Of a stretch of 64,000 nt of DNA, positions 54,125 through 63,126 are shown one piece after another. Positions within the stretch are counted from its first letter, which is position 1. Every line of letters starts with the position of its first letter. The notes beneath the pieces were generated by a model, which saw only the letters and a program-made list of their open reading frames with translations, was not told the origin of the DNA and searched no databases. The DNA comes from JBNAVJ01 sp049700455 (GTDB lineage: Bacteria > Bacteroidota > Ignavibacteria > Tepidaquicellales > Tepidaquicellaceae): contig JBNAVJ010000003.1 in assembly GCA_049700455.1 (NCBI GenBank), positions 1-64,000 of the forward strand. The letters are read 5' to 3'. The position numbers and the translations under genes were made by a program.

Positions 54125-54619
54125 TCTCATTTTCCTTTCATTTTTTTATTTGGAAAAATGTTCATATTGGTATTTATCTGATTACTTTCAACATATTCAG
54201 TAAAATAATAGTTTCCATCTCAATATAGATGTTATACCGCAAAGACCATTTAATTACGGTTTAGCATTGTTCGTCAAACAAAGATTTTCTTTATGCGAAG
54301 AGGTGTTTTATCTCGAGGTAGCTTAACTTTATTGTTTGTAATTGTGGTATATCTCAAAGGGTATTTGTCATTTGTGGTTGTACCTCTTAGCTGTTATTGG
54401 CTTAAGAAATTCTCTTAATATAACAAGAAGAGATATTGAAGAAATCGGTTTTATTTTTAAATGAATTAGTTTAGAATGTTTTTATAATGCGGGTGAACTT
54501 TAAAGTATTTTTCTATAATAAGTTAGTAAATTTCTGGCCTGTCCTCAGGTTTACATTGTTTATTTCTTTCTGAATTTATTTTTAGAGATTATTAAGGTAA
54601 ATTATAATTTTTAGAATTT
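54125..54619. other. Intergenic region of about 490 bp between divergent genes
   Basis: It contains an AAAGGA ribosome binding site for the minus-strand propeller gene near its left edge. No ORF, structured RNA or confident promoter was recognised in the remainder. Confidence 0.4.
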
Positions 54620-55354
54620 ATGATAGAGATAAGAAATTTGAAAAAATCCTTTGGGAACAAGCAGGTTCTACGAGGGATTAATCTTACTGTTAACAAAGGA
54701 GAAACGATTGTTATCATTGGTCGTAGCGGTTGTGGCAAATCAGTTTTGCTTAAACACATTGTTGGTCTGTTGAAGCCAGATGAAGGTGAACTTTATGTTG
54801 AGGGACAGAATGTTGTCAAAATGAAACGCAAAGAACTTTATGAACTTAGAAAAAAGTTTGGATTTTTGTTTCAGGGCTCTGCATTATTTGATTCAATGAC
54901 GGTTGGAGAGAATGTTGGCCTTTATCTTGTTGAAAACACACGAATGTCTCAAAGCGAGATTGCAAAAGTTGTTGCTGAAAAGCTTGAACTGGTTGGATTA
55001 CCCGGTACGGAAAAACTTATGCCTGCAGATCTTTCAGGGGGGATGAAAAAGCGTGTTGCACTTGCGCGAGCGCTTGCAAGTAACCCTGAATATATCCTTT
55101 ATGATGAGCCTACTACAGGATTGGATCCGGTTATGAGTGATAATATTGATGATTTAATTAAAGAACTTTCAGAGAAGCTGCATGTTACTTCTATAGTTGT
55201 AACTCACGATATTTTTAGTGTTTATAGTGTTGCTACTCGGGTTGCAATGGTAGAGAATGGGGTAATTTATTTTGAGGGCAAGCCAGAAGAATTAATTCAT
55301 ACTGATGACGAAGTAATACGTGACTTTCTTAAAAGGACAGAAAAACGTATCTAA
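54620..55354 (+). CDS. ABC transporter ATP-binding protein, MlaF/Mkl type
   Basis: The 244-residue protein has Walker A GRSGCGKS near residue 35, a Q-loop in FLFQGSALFDSMTVGENV, the ABC signature LSGGMKKR and Walker B YILYDEPTTGLDP. The SALFDSMTVGENV and DLSGGMKKRVALARAL segments are typical of MlaF/Mkl ATPases of lipid-transport (Mla-type) importers. No permease (MlaE) or MCE-domain gene (MlaD) is adjacent: the flanks are a large gap and the convergent mnmA gene, which overlaps it by 4 bp. The partners are probably elsewhere. Confidence 0.88.
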   Translation: MIEIRNLKKSFGNKQVLRGINLTVNKGETIVIIGRSGCGKSVLLKHIVGLLKPDEGELYVEGQNVVKMKRKELYELRKKFGFLFQGSALFDSMTVGENVGLYLVENTRMSQSEIAKVVAEKLELVGLPGTEKLMPADLSGGMKKRVALARALASNPEYILYDEPTTGLDPVMSDNIDDLIKELSEKLHVTSIVVTHDIFSVYSVATRVAMVENGVIYFEGKPEELIHTDDEVIRDFLKRTEKRI

Positions 55355-56454
55355 TCTTCAATTATCTTTGCAATTATTCCACCGCCTATTACATCTTCAT
55401 TTTCATAAAACACTGCAGATTGTCCTGGTGTAATCGATTTCTTAGGTTCAAGAAATGTTACTTTTACACGAGTATTATCGATTTGTTCTATTGTAGCCGG
55501 GGTGGCAGAATCTTTATAGCGCACTTTTACAGATGCCCGGATTCGTTCATCAATTTTACTGTATTTTATCAAGTTTATATCCCGAGCAATGAAAGTTGTA
55601 TGAAAAAGTCCTTCTTTATCATCAAGGTAAACAATATTATTTTCAGCATCTATACGGGCTACATAAACCGGCTTTCCCAGCGAGACATTTAAACCGCGTC
55701 TTTGCCCTATAGTGTAATATGGATAGCCTTGATGTTCACCAACTTTTTTCCCTTTATATATAATATCACCACGTTTTATCTCCTTCATTTTTTCAGGCAT
55801 ACGTATTTCAAGCAGTTCACGATAATTATCATTTGGTACAAAGCAAATTTCCTGTGAATCAGGAGTATCTGCAGTTTTAAGTCTGAATTCATGGGCTATT
55901 TGACGGATTTCCGATTTGGTATAATTTCCAAGTGGGAGAATAGTTTTGCTGAGGGCATATTGTGATACCTGCCATAGAGCATAAGATTGGTCTTTTATTT
56001 TATCTTTTGCAACAGAGATTACATATCTCCCGGTGGTGTCGTCAAATCTTAGTCTTGCATAATGGCCTGTAGCAATATAATCAGCTCCAAGTGTCTGTGC
56101 CTTTTCAAGCAATGCACCCCACTTTATCACCTTATTACAAAGAACACAGGGATTTGGTGTATTACCTGATAAATATTCACTGATAAAATTTGAAATAACA
56201 GTTTCATTAAATCGTTCTGTAAAATCGAGTGTATAATGTGGAATTCCAAGTTTCATTGCAACATTTCTTGCATTATAAATTGCCTCAAGAGAACAACAAC
56301 CGGAATCCTTTTGAGGAAAATCTTCATACCCCCAGGTCTTAAGGGTTATCCCTATTATATCATAGCCTTCTTGCTGCAATAGCAAGGCGGTAACAGAAGA
56401 GTCAACTCCTCCGCTCATTGCAACAACGACTTTTTTATTCTTCTTTCCCATCAA
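55351..56454 (-). CDS. mnmA: tRNA-specific 2-thiouridylase MnmA
   Basis: The 367-residue protein has the PP-loop SGGVDS (14-19), the catalytic Cys pair in NPCVLCN (Cys103) and SQEICFVP (Cys204), and the motif GHYARLRF. It thiolates U34 of tRNAs for Lys, Glu and Gln, using sulfur passed from a desulfurase. It ends 4 bp inside the convergent ABC ATPase gene and follows purA by 27 bp on the same strand. Confidence 0.96.
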   Translation of the reverse strand: MMGKKNKKVVVAMSGGVDSSVTALLLQQEGYDIIGITLKTWGYEDFPQKDSGCCSLEAIYNARNVAMKLGIPHYTLDFTERFNETVISNFISEYLSGNTPNPCVLCNKVIKWGALLEKAQTLGADYIATGHYARLRFDDTTGRYVISVAKDKIKDQSYALWQVSQYALSKTILPLGNYTKSEIRQIAHEFRLKTADTPDSQEICFVPNDNYRELLEIRMPEKMKEIKRGDIIYKGKKVGEHQGYPYYTIGQRRGLNVSLGKPVYVARIDAENNIVYLDDKEGLFHTTFIARDINLIKYSKIDERIRASVKVRYKDSATPATIEQIDNTRVKVTFLEPKKSITPGQSAVFYENEDVIGGGIIAKIIED

Positions 56455-56481
56455 TATATATAAACAAAATTAGAAGCCTAA

Positions 56482-57759
56482 CTAATTCCTGATAATCATT
56501 TTTTCTCTTGAAGCTCCTGTGGATATGTAGGAGATTTTGGCGCTGACAAAACTTTCAATAAACTCTATATACTGATGAAATTCAGGTGGTAGTGCTTTAT
56601 ATTCTTTGAATTGATTTAGCGGGGTCTTCCAGCCTTTGAAAGACTTATATACTGGTTTACAATTATTGAGAAAGTCTACATAAGGAATGAAACGGGAAAA
56701 ATTCAAATTATTATTTTCGTAGGCTATACAAACCTGAATCTCATCAAATTCATCAAGTACATCTGCTTTTGTAAGCACAATTTCAGTAACCCCATTTATT
56801 TCACAGGCATATTTCAATGCTACCAAATCAAGCCAACCGCACCTACGAGGTCTCCCTGTTGTTGCTCCAAATTCGACTCCGCGTTCCGCTATTTTTTTAC
56901 CAAAGTCATCAAAAAGTTCGGTTGGGAATGGACCTTCTCCAACTCTTGTTGTATATGCTTTTACAACTCCTATTACTGAATTAATTTTCCACGGAGGGAT
57001 TCCACTTCCAGTAGAAGCACCGCCGGCAGTAGGATGTGATGAGGTAACATAAGGATATGTACCGAAGTCAATATCTAACAATGTTCCTTGAGCACCTTCA
57101 AGCAGAATATTTTTTTTATTGTTAAGCGCCTTGTTAAGAAGTTCAGTAGTATCGGTGATAAATTTTCTGTACTCAGAATATTTTTTTATCTGGTCACGAA
57201 AAAGTATAATTGGTTCAAGTTCATTAAGTTCTTCACTTTCCGGAAAGATTCTTTTAAGATAGTTTAAGTTGCGTTCAATTTTAGAGTAGAGTACGTCTTC
57301 ATTCATAAAATCATAAAATCGGATACCACTCCGAGCATATTTGGAATAATATGCGGGTCCAATGCCTCGTTTAGTTGTTCCAATTTTTTCAGAGCTACTT
57401 TCGTTAATAGCATCAATTATCTTGTGATAGGGAAGTATAAGGTGTGCCCCTTCGCTTAGAAAAAGTCGTCCATCAAGTTTGATACCTTCATCTTCAAGTA
57501 AGGAAATTTCTTCAAGTAAAGCATCTGGATCTACAACTGTTCCATTTCCTATTACACATTTTGTGTGTTCTGTAAAGATACCAGAAGGTATAAGGTGTAA
57601 AACATATTTTTTATCATTGAATACAATGCTATGTCCTGCGTTTGCGCCACCCTGATATCTTACAACAAAGTCATATTGAGGACTAAGAATATCAATTACT
57701 TTACCTTTTCCTTCATCTCCCCATTGGAGACCTAATAAGACCGTTATTTTATTGTTCAT
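56482..57759 (-). CDS. purA: Adenylosuccinate synthetase
   Basis: The 425-residue protein has the GTP-binding loop GLQWGDEGKGKVID at the N-terminus, QGGANAGHS near residue 37, GTTKRGIGPAYYSK, EGAQGTLLDIDFGTYPYVTSS and TTGRPRRCGWLD. It makes adenylosuccinate from IMP, aspartate and GTP, the first committed step to AMP. A terminator lies immediately upstream of its start, so its own promoter must be very close to or within that stretch, unless transcription reads through. Confidence 0.97.
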   Translation of the reverse strand: MNNKITVLLGLQWGDEGKGKVIDILSPQYDFVVRYQGGANAGHSIVFNDKKYVLHLIPSGIFTEHTKCVIGNGTVVDPDALLEEISLLEDEGIKLDGRLFLSEGAHLILPYHKIIDAINESSSEKIGTTKRGIGPAYYSKYARSGIRFYDFMNEDVLYSKIERNLNYLKRIFPESEELNELEPIILFRDQIKKYSEYRKFITDTTELLNKALNNKKNILLEGAQGTLLDIDFGTYPYVTSSHPTAGGASTGSGIPPWKINSVIGVVKAYTTRVGEGPFPTELFDDFGKKIAERGVEFGATTGRPRRCGWLDLVALKYACEINGVTEIVLTKADVLDEFDEIQVCIAYENNNLNFSRFIPYVDFLNNCKPVYKSFKGWKTPLNQFKEYKALPPEFHQYIEFIESFVSAKISYISTGASREKMIIRN

Positions 57760-57764
57760 AAGAC

Positions 57765-57800
57765 ATAAATAAAAAATGCCACTTTACAATCAAAGTGGCA
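57765..57800 (-). terminator. Terminator between the STAS gene and purA
   Basis: A perfect 9-bp stem, TGCCACTTT / AAAGTGGCA, with a 6-nt loop (57777-57800) is followed on the minus strand by TTTTTTATTT. It ends the secD-secF-STAS run. Confidence 0.85.
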
Positions 57801-57818
57801 ATATTCAATTTGTTTTTA

Positions 57819-58142
57819 TTAAATTTTATCAATATCGAAAACTTTATCCAGTCGTGTGATTTGAAAAATTTCTTTGAGCTTATCGTTAAGATTAAGAAGT
57901 TTAAAACTACCTTTTACAGCATTAACTTTTGTTAAAATGCTAATCAGAACACCCAGTCCAGAACTATTTATAACTCGTACTGTGTTCATATCAATTGCTA
58001 TATTATGGTTGCCTGAAGCTATCTCAGCTGAAACAAGCTCTTTGAGTTCTGAAATATTGGAGAAACCTACTTCCTGTTCAAGGATTTTAATTTCTACAAA
58101 AGGTTTACTGTTTATTTCTATTTGTTTTTTGGTATATTGCAA
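57819..58142 (-). CDS. STAS-domain protein (anti-sigma factor antagonist-like)
   Basis: The 107-residue single STAS domain has IDMNTVRVINSSGLGVLISI, in which Ser60 or Ser61 is the candidate phosphorylation site of SpoIIAA/RsbV-type antagonists. Such proteins bind an anti-sigma kinase when unphosphorylated. No kinase or sigma partner is adjacent. It lies 5 bp downstream of secF and ends at a terminator, so it is co-transcribed with secDF by position. Confidence 0.88.
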   Translation of the reverse strand: MQYTKKQIEINSKPFVEIKILEQEVGFSNISELKELVSAEIASGNHNIAIDMNTVRVINSSGLGVLISILTKVNAVKGSFKLLNLNDKLKEIFQITRLDKVFDIDKI

Positions 58143-58147
58143 GGCAA

Positions 58148-59071
58148 TTATTTTACTTTTCCTTTTTTAATCAAGTGATGTTTCCAGTCAACAACTATAG
58201 CGCTTGCAACGAACACTGATGAATATGTTCCTGTTAATATTCCCACTGCAAATGTGAACGAGAAACTTCTCAACACCTCACCACCAAACAAGAGAAGCAC
58301 AAGAATTGTTAAAAACACAGTACCACTTGTAATAACTGTTCTGCTAAGGGTTGCATTAACAGATTTATTCATTACGTCTTCGATATCTTCGTTTTTAAAT
58401 AGTTTGATATTTTCCCTTATACGGTCAAATATGATAACTGTATCATTAACAGAAAATCCGATAAGCGTAAGGAATGCTGCAAGCATAGTTGAGTTTAGTT
58501 CTAGTCCAAGTCCAGGCAGCAATGCATGAAAAATAGCAACTGCGGAAACAGTAATAAGTACATCATGAAATAGTGCAACAACAGCACCTACAGCATAAAT
58601 AAACTGAAACCTAAAAGCGAGATAAATCAAAATTCCAATCAGAGATATAACAACAGCCATTATGGCATTCTGAGTTAATTCTTTACCGATTTTAGGACCA
58701 ACTTTGTCAATTCTCATAACCTGAAAAGGATTATCAGGGAGTGATTTACGCAGCGCTTCCTGAATTTCTTCGGCAACTTTTGTTCCTTCTTTTTGAATAG
58801 GTGTTCTTAGAAGCAAATCTTTATCAGAGCCCATTGTTTTTATTTCCATCCCGCTATACCCTGCATTATCCATAAAAGTTCTGATGGTATGAACATCAAC
58901 TTCTCTTTCAAATCTAATCTGTAATTCTGTACCTCCCAGAAAATCAATCCCTCGTGGAATTGACTTGATGAAGAGTGTTATTATTCCAATGACTATGATT
59001 GATAATGATACAAGATAGAAGATTCTTCTTTTACCTAAAAAATCAATGTTTGTGTTTTCAAATAATCTCAT
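58148..59071 (-). CDS. secF: Protein translocase subunit SecF
   Basis: The 307-residue protein has six membrane segments. The first periplasmic region contains IDFLGGTELQIRFE, and the membrane domain has the signature GFSVNDTVIIFDRIREN. With SecD it uses the proton or sodium gradient to help pull secreted proteins through SecYEG. The T9SS cargo in this window first cross the inner membrane by Sec, so this pair is relevant to them. It follows secD by 38 bp. Confidence 0.96.
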   Translation of the reverse strand: MRLFENTNIDFLGKRRIFYLVSLSIIVIGIITLFIKSIPRGIDFLGGTELQIRFEREVDVHTIRTFMDNAGYSGMEIKTMGSDKDLLLRTPIQKEGTKVAEEIQEALRKSLPDNPFQVMRIDKVGPKIGKELTQNAIMAVVISLIGILIYLAFRFQFIYAVGAVVALFHDVLITVSAVAIFHALLPGLGLELNSTMLAAFLTLIGFSVNDTVIIFDRIRENIKLFKNEDIEDVMNKSVNATLSRTVITSGTVFLTILVLLLFGGEVLRSFSFTFAVGILTGTYSSVFVASAIVVDWKHHLIKKGKVK

Positions 59072-59109
59072 TTTGCTGTTTTTACTTTAGTTTTCTAATT
59101 TTACTTAAA

Positions 59110-61086
59110 TTAGCCAAAACTGACTTTTTTCCCTTTTTCAAGCATTATATCAAAAATAAAGTGGGTAATGACTATAGCTGTAAAAAGATTCGACCCGATA
59201 CCAGCAAGCAATGTAACAGCAAATCCTTTTATAGGACCTGAGCCATAGATATAGAGAATTATACCGGTAATTACACTTGTTATGTGTGAGTCTATAATAG
59301 CAGAAAAGGCTTTCTTGTATCCAATTTCAATTGCTGTTTTTAGAGGTTTTCCTGTACGCAATTCTTCCCTTATTCGTTCAAAGATAAGTACATTTGTATC
59401 AACTGCCATACCGAGAGTTAAAATCAATCCTGCAATACCAGGTACAGTTAAGGTTGCTTTAAATACTGCCATAATGCCCATTACAAATAGTACGTTAATC
59501 AACAATGCAAGATCAGCAACCGAACCACCAAACTGGTAATATACTATCATAAAAAGTGCCACAAGCACAAGGGCAATGATTGAGGAAAGAATACCAGACC
59601 TTATTGAGTCTTCCCCAAGCGAAGGGCCTATAGTTCGTTCTTCAATTCTTCTCATTGGAGCTGGTAGCGCACCGGATTGTAATACAATAGCGAGAAGTTT
59701 TGCTTCTTCAAGAGATGGCATTCCTTCTATCATTGAATTGCCACCTGTTATTTTTGTCTTAATTACAGGAGCAGAATAAACAACTCCATCAAGAACAATT
59801 GCACAACGTTTGTTAATGTTTGCACCTGTTATCCTTGCCCAATCAGCTGTTCCTTCACTATTCATTTCCATTGAAACATAAGGTCTGTTGTTTTGTTGAT
59901 CTATTGTATATCGTGCATCTGTGATAACTGAACCTGTTAGTTCAGGCTCTTTTTTTAATATGTACATTATCTTGAATTTTTCACCTCTATCCGGAATTTC
60001 CTTATATGACCAGGCAAAAATAACATCGTTAGGGATAACAGCTTTAATTTCATCTTTCTTCAGGATAGCTTCAATTTTCTTGATATTGGTTTCACTGGCT
60101 ACAAGTCCACCATAGCGATAGGAAAGTTCAGGGTCAAAAAGACTTGTAAATGGTGTAGGACCCTGAGTTGTATCCTGAGCTGTGGTAGTATCGGTTAAAG
60201 TGGCTGTATCTGTTTTGCCAGCAAGGTTTGTATCTTTCTTTGTGGTTTTTGTTGTATCTTTTTTGGGCTTGTTTTTTAAGTCCTTTTTATCTTTTGAAGC
60301 TATACTGGAGGTATCTGTCTTTGTTGATTTGTTTTTTGAGGTTGTATCAGTTGATGATTGTAAGTTTGAAGCAAAAAGTGTTGTATCCTGCAATTTAGCA
60401 AGCGTCTTATCAATATCTTTCAATATACGAATTTCCTGTTCACCTTCTTTCAATAGATGGAAGGTTAAAAGCGCCGTCCCTTCCAGAAGTTTGACAACAT
60501 CCTGTGGATTGCTCACTCCGGGCAATTCAACAATAATTCTGTTTCCCCCTACCTTTTGAATTTGAGGTTCAGCAACACCATATCGGTCAACACGATTTCT
60601 TATAACTCCAATCGCTCTATCAACAGCGTTATCTATGGCATCGTTTAATTTTCTTTCAATTGTAGATTCATCATCGGTTAGCTCACCATAATAATTTTTA
60701 AGTGTCAGGTTGTTCTCAGCAAGTTTTGCCTTAAAAGCATCAAGTACATTTCCACGTGTCGAATCAGATAAGCCTCTTAATTCATTAAGGATTCTTTGAA
60801 GTAGAGGGTCATCTTTTTTCTTGGAGATATCTTCAAGTAATTTTATTACGTCAACTTCAAGTACAACATACATTCCGCCTTTAAGGTCAAGTCCTAATTT
60901 AATTCTTCCATCACGAGCACTTTTTATTTTTTCATAGTTTTTCTCAACAAAATTAGCACTGTCTTCACCATGCAAGGTACTTAGCTCTTTTGATAACTGA
61001 TAGTCCCTGTATGTTGGATAAAGATAGTAGAGTGCCATCAGAATTAGCACAACGGTCAGAATAATTCTTGTTAGGTTCTTCTTCAA
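59110..61086 (-). CDS. secD: Protein translocase subunit SecD
   Basis: The 658-residue protein starts at TTG, supported by a GGAG site 6 nt upstream. It has an N-terminal membrane segment, GLDLKGGMYVVLEVD near residue 65, GVAEPQIQKVGGNRIIVELPG and a C-terminal six-helix domain with LGMAVDTNVLIFERIREEL. Between about residues 245 and 315 there is a low-complexity insert rich in Thr, Lys, Asp and Ser (KDTTKTTKKDTN-type) in the periplasmic P1 region, which is unlike typical SecD. It is first of the run secD-secF-STAS. Confidence 0.95.
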   Translation of the reverse strand: MKKNLTRIILTVVLILMALYYLYPTYRDYQLSKELSTLHGEDSANFVEKNYEKIKSARDGRIKLGLDLKGGMYVVLEVDVIKLLEDISKKKDDPLLQRILNELRGLSDSTRGNVLDAFKAKLAENNLTLKNYYGELTDDESTIERKLNDAIDNAVDRAIGVIRNRVDRYGVAEPQIQKVGGNRIIVELPGVSNPQDVVKLLEGTALLTFHLLKEGEQEIRILKDIDKTLAKLQDTTLFASNLQSSTDTTSKNKSTKTDTSSIASKDKKDLKNKPKKDTTKTTKKDTNLAGKTDTATLTDTTTAQDTTQGPTPFTSLFDPELSYRYGGLVASETNIKKIEAILKKDEIKAVIPNDVIFAWSYKEIPDRGEKFKIMYILKKEPELTGSVITDARYTIDQQNNRPYVSMEMNSEGTADWARITGANINKRCAIVLDGVVYSAPVIKTKITGGNSMIEGMPSLEEAKLLAIVLQSGALPAPMRRIEERTIGPSLGEDSIRSGILSSIIALVLVALFMIVYYQFGGSVADLALLINVLFVMGIMAVFKATLTVPGIAGLILTLGMAVDTNVLIFERIREELRTGKPLKTAIEIGYKKAFSAIIDSHITSVITGIILYIYGSGPIKGFAVTLLAGIGSNLFTAIVITHFIFDIMLEKGKKVSFG

Positions 61087-61474
61087 AGCTATCTCCGTAT
61101 ATTAGTTAAAAATTAGTTCTTAAAATTGATTTTCTCGAAAAAATACAAAACTCAAAATACCTTTATTTTTTTCTAAAGTCAATGAACTAAACTCCCACAT
61201 CAAGTACGGTTGCACATTGCAAATATGGTATCACCCATTATTTAAATTAACTTTCCCTGAGAATAACCCTATGAATCTTATGTAGCTTTTACTTTTATCA
61301 GTTAAGAATTTTTACGAAAAGACTTTATAATGTAGCCTAACAGATGGATTGTATATTGCTACCATTCATTATTGTTATAGAGATGATTTATAATTATATT
61401 ATTTCTTCTATATAGTCCTGATTATGAACAGTTCTGAAAGAATAAGTAAAGACATAACCAATAGTGTCAGGGTG
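61087..61474. other. Intergenic region between divergent secD and a lipoprotein gene
   Basis: This AT-rich region of about 390 bp must hold promoters in both directions. A GGAG ribosome binding site for secD lies at its left edge. No confident promoter pair, ORF or RNA gene was seen. Confidence 0.4.
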
Positions 61475-62377
61475 ATGAAGAAGTTTTTAATATTTCCCAT
61501 TTTATTTATATTATTGTTCTCCTGCTTTTGCTGTATGAGAGAGGAGAAAAATAGCAATTATAGGGTTTCAAAAAATATTCCAGCTGAAAATAATTCTTTC
61601 GAGCTGTACCGTTTTTATGTAGGGCAAAGGGAGGGATTTAATGTCTGGGTTGTAGATGGCGAATTTGTAAGAAAAAATTATTTTGATGAATTTGTTTATG
61701 GTGGTAATGGAGAACGGTACACTTTTATCCCAGCTGATGAAATATGGATTGACAATGCTATTAGTGCAGTAGAATTTGAATACACATTACAACACGAAAT
61801 AAATGAATTTTTGTTAATGAGAAATTTTCAAATGTCTTATTATGAAGCTCATGATTCTTCTTTAATGTTAGAGCAAAAACTTCGTCGCGATGACTTTTTA
61901 AAATGCAGAAAAAAAGAAGAAGTTTTAGAACCCGTTGGTACAATTGATTTTGATTCAGTAAAAGAAATTCCCTCCCTGCCGGACAAAATTAGACTTAAAA
62001 ATATATATAAGGCTTTTGTTAAAAAACTTGATAGCATAGAAGTCTGGATTGTAGATGGCGGTAAAATAAGACGAGATATTTATCCGGATTTCGGTTATAG
62101 TGGAAATGATCTTGCCTACTCATTTATTCCGCATCTTGAAATATGGATTGATGATGCCATTAGCTGTCAGCAAACGGAATATTCAATTCAACTTGAACTA
62201 ATTGAAAGACAAAAACTGTATGAGAAGACTTCGTATGACGATGCCTATGAGGCAGGAAAAAAGTCTCTGTTGCCGCTTCTTACAAGAAACGATAGTTTAG
62301 TCAGAAGTAAAAAGCTTCCTGAAAAAAAGACTCCTGCCTTTCGTGATACAGGAGTGTCAATATTAGTTCATCAGTAA
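61475..62377 (+). CDS. Lipoprotein with two tandem HExxE-type domains, second degenerate
   Basis: The protein has 300 residues from the ATG at 61475, giving a lipoprotein signal with LFSC lipobox. An ATG 17 codons upstream would add an odd polar leader. The mature part holds two parallel copies (about residues 42-140 and 172-275), each with VWVVDG/VWIVDG, a YTFIP/YSFIP segment, EIWIDxAIS and a helix. Copy 1 has HEINE (His107, Glu108, Glu111) and YEAH (His126). Copy 2 has LELIE and YDDAY, so both histidines are lost. The pattern recalls small predicted metallopeptidase-like proteins (EIWID...HExxE...AH). Function is unknown. It is convergent with truA, overlapping by 7 bp. Confidence 0.7.
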   Translation: MKKFLIFPILFILLFSCFCCMREEKNSNYRVSKNIPAENNSFELYRFYVGQREGFNVWVVDGEFVRKNYFDEFVYGGNGERYTFIPADEIWIDNAISAVEFEYTLQHEINEFLLMRNFQMSYYEAHDSSLMLEQKLRRDDFLKCRKKEEVLEPVGTIDFDSVKEIPSLPDKIRLKNIYKAFVKKLDSIEVWIVDGGKIRRDIYPDFGYSGNDLAYSFIPHLEIWIDDAISCQQTEYSIQLELIERQKLYEKTSYDDAYEAGKKSLLPLLTRNDSLVRSKKLPEKKTPAFRDTGVSILVHQ

Positions 62378-63117
62378 AAAACTTTCTCAAGAAATAGTCC
62401 TGATGGGGGAGCAGTGTATCTGGTAAGGTCGGTAGAGGAATTTTCTAAATAGAACTTAATGTCTGCTGGGGAGAGATTTCTTCTTCCAACTTCAACAAGT
62501 GACCCGACAATCCTCCGAACCATTTTCCATAGAAAGTGAGAGGCTTTTATTCGCAAAAAAATTTTTTCTCCTGCCTCATCAAGTGAAATATTTTCTACGA
62601 AAACAAGAGTTGAATTTTCCTGGGTTTCTTTATCAGCAAAGGAAGAAAAGTTATGCATTCCCTTAAATAGGGTAGCTGTTTTTTTCATTAAATCAACATT
62701 TAACCTGTCTTTAATCCACCACACATATTTTTTTTCAAATGCAGTACGCCGTTTTGAAATTACGTAGAGATATTGTCTGTATTTAGCAGAATGTCTCGCA
62801 TGAAAATTCAGTGGGGCTTTTTTTATTTCGAGAATATTAATATCTGATGGGAGTAAGTCATTGGTTTTCATCTTCAAAATTTCTGGTGCAAGCATTGTTT
62901 CACACTTTAGATGTGCTACCTGTTCTAAGGCATGGACACCTTTATCAGTTCGCCCGGCTCCTACAAGTTCAATTAGTTTATTGGTTCCTTTTGTGTTGGA
63001 AAAAACTCTGTTAATACAATCAGTAAGGACACCCTGAATAGTTTTAGCATTTTTCTGTATTTGCCAGCCAGAATAATTTGTTCCACAATATTCAAGATAG
63101 ATTTTGAAATTTCTCAT
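62371..63117 (-). CDS. truA: tRNA pseudouridine(38-40) synthase TruA
   Basis: The 248-residue protein has the catalytic Asp58 in GAGRTDKGVHALEQVAH, and RHSAKYRQYLYVI and FLWKMVRRIVG downstream, all typical of TruA. It isomerises uridines 38-40 in the anticodon arm. It ends 7 bp inside the convergent lipoprotein gene and lies 9 bp downstream of the helicase gene on the same strand. Confidence 0.96.
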   Translation of the reverse strand: MRNFKIYLEYCGTNYSGWQIQKNAKTIQGVLTDCINRVFSNTKGTNKLIELVGAGRTDKGVHALEQVAHLKCETMLAPEILKMKTNDLLPSDINILEIKKAPLNFHARHSAKYRQYLYVISKRRTAFEKKYVWWIKDRLNVDLMKKTATLFKGMHNFSSFADKETQENSTLVFVENISLDEAGEKIFLRIKASHFLWKMVRRIVGSLVEVGRRNLSPADIKFYLENSSTDLTRYTAPPSGLFLEKVFY

Positions 63118-63126
63118 TCCACAATT

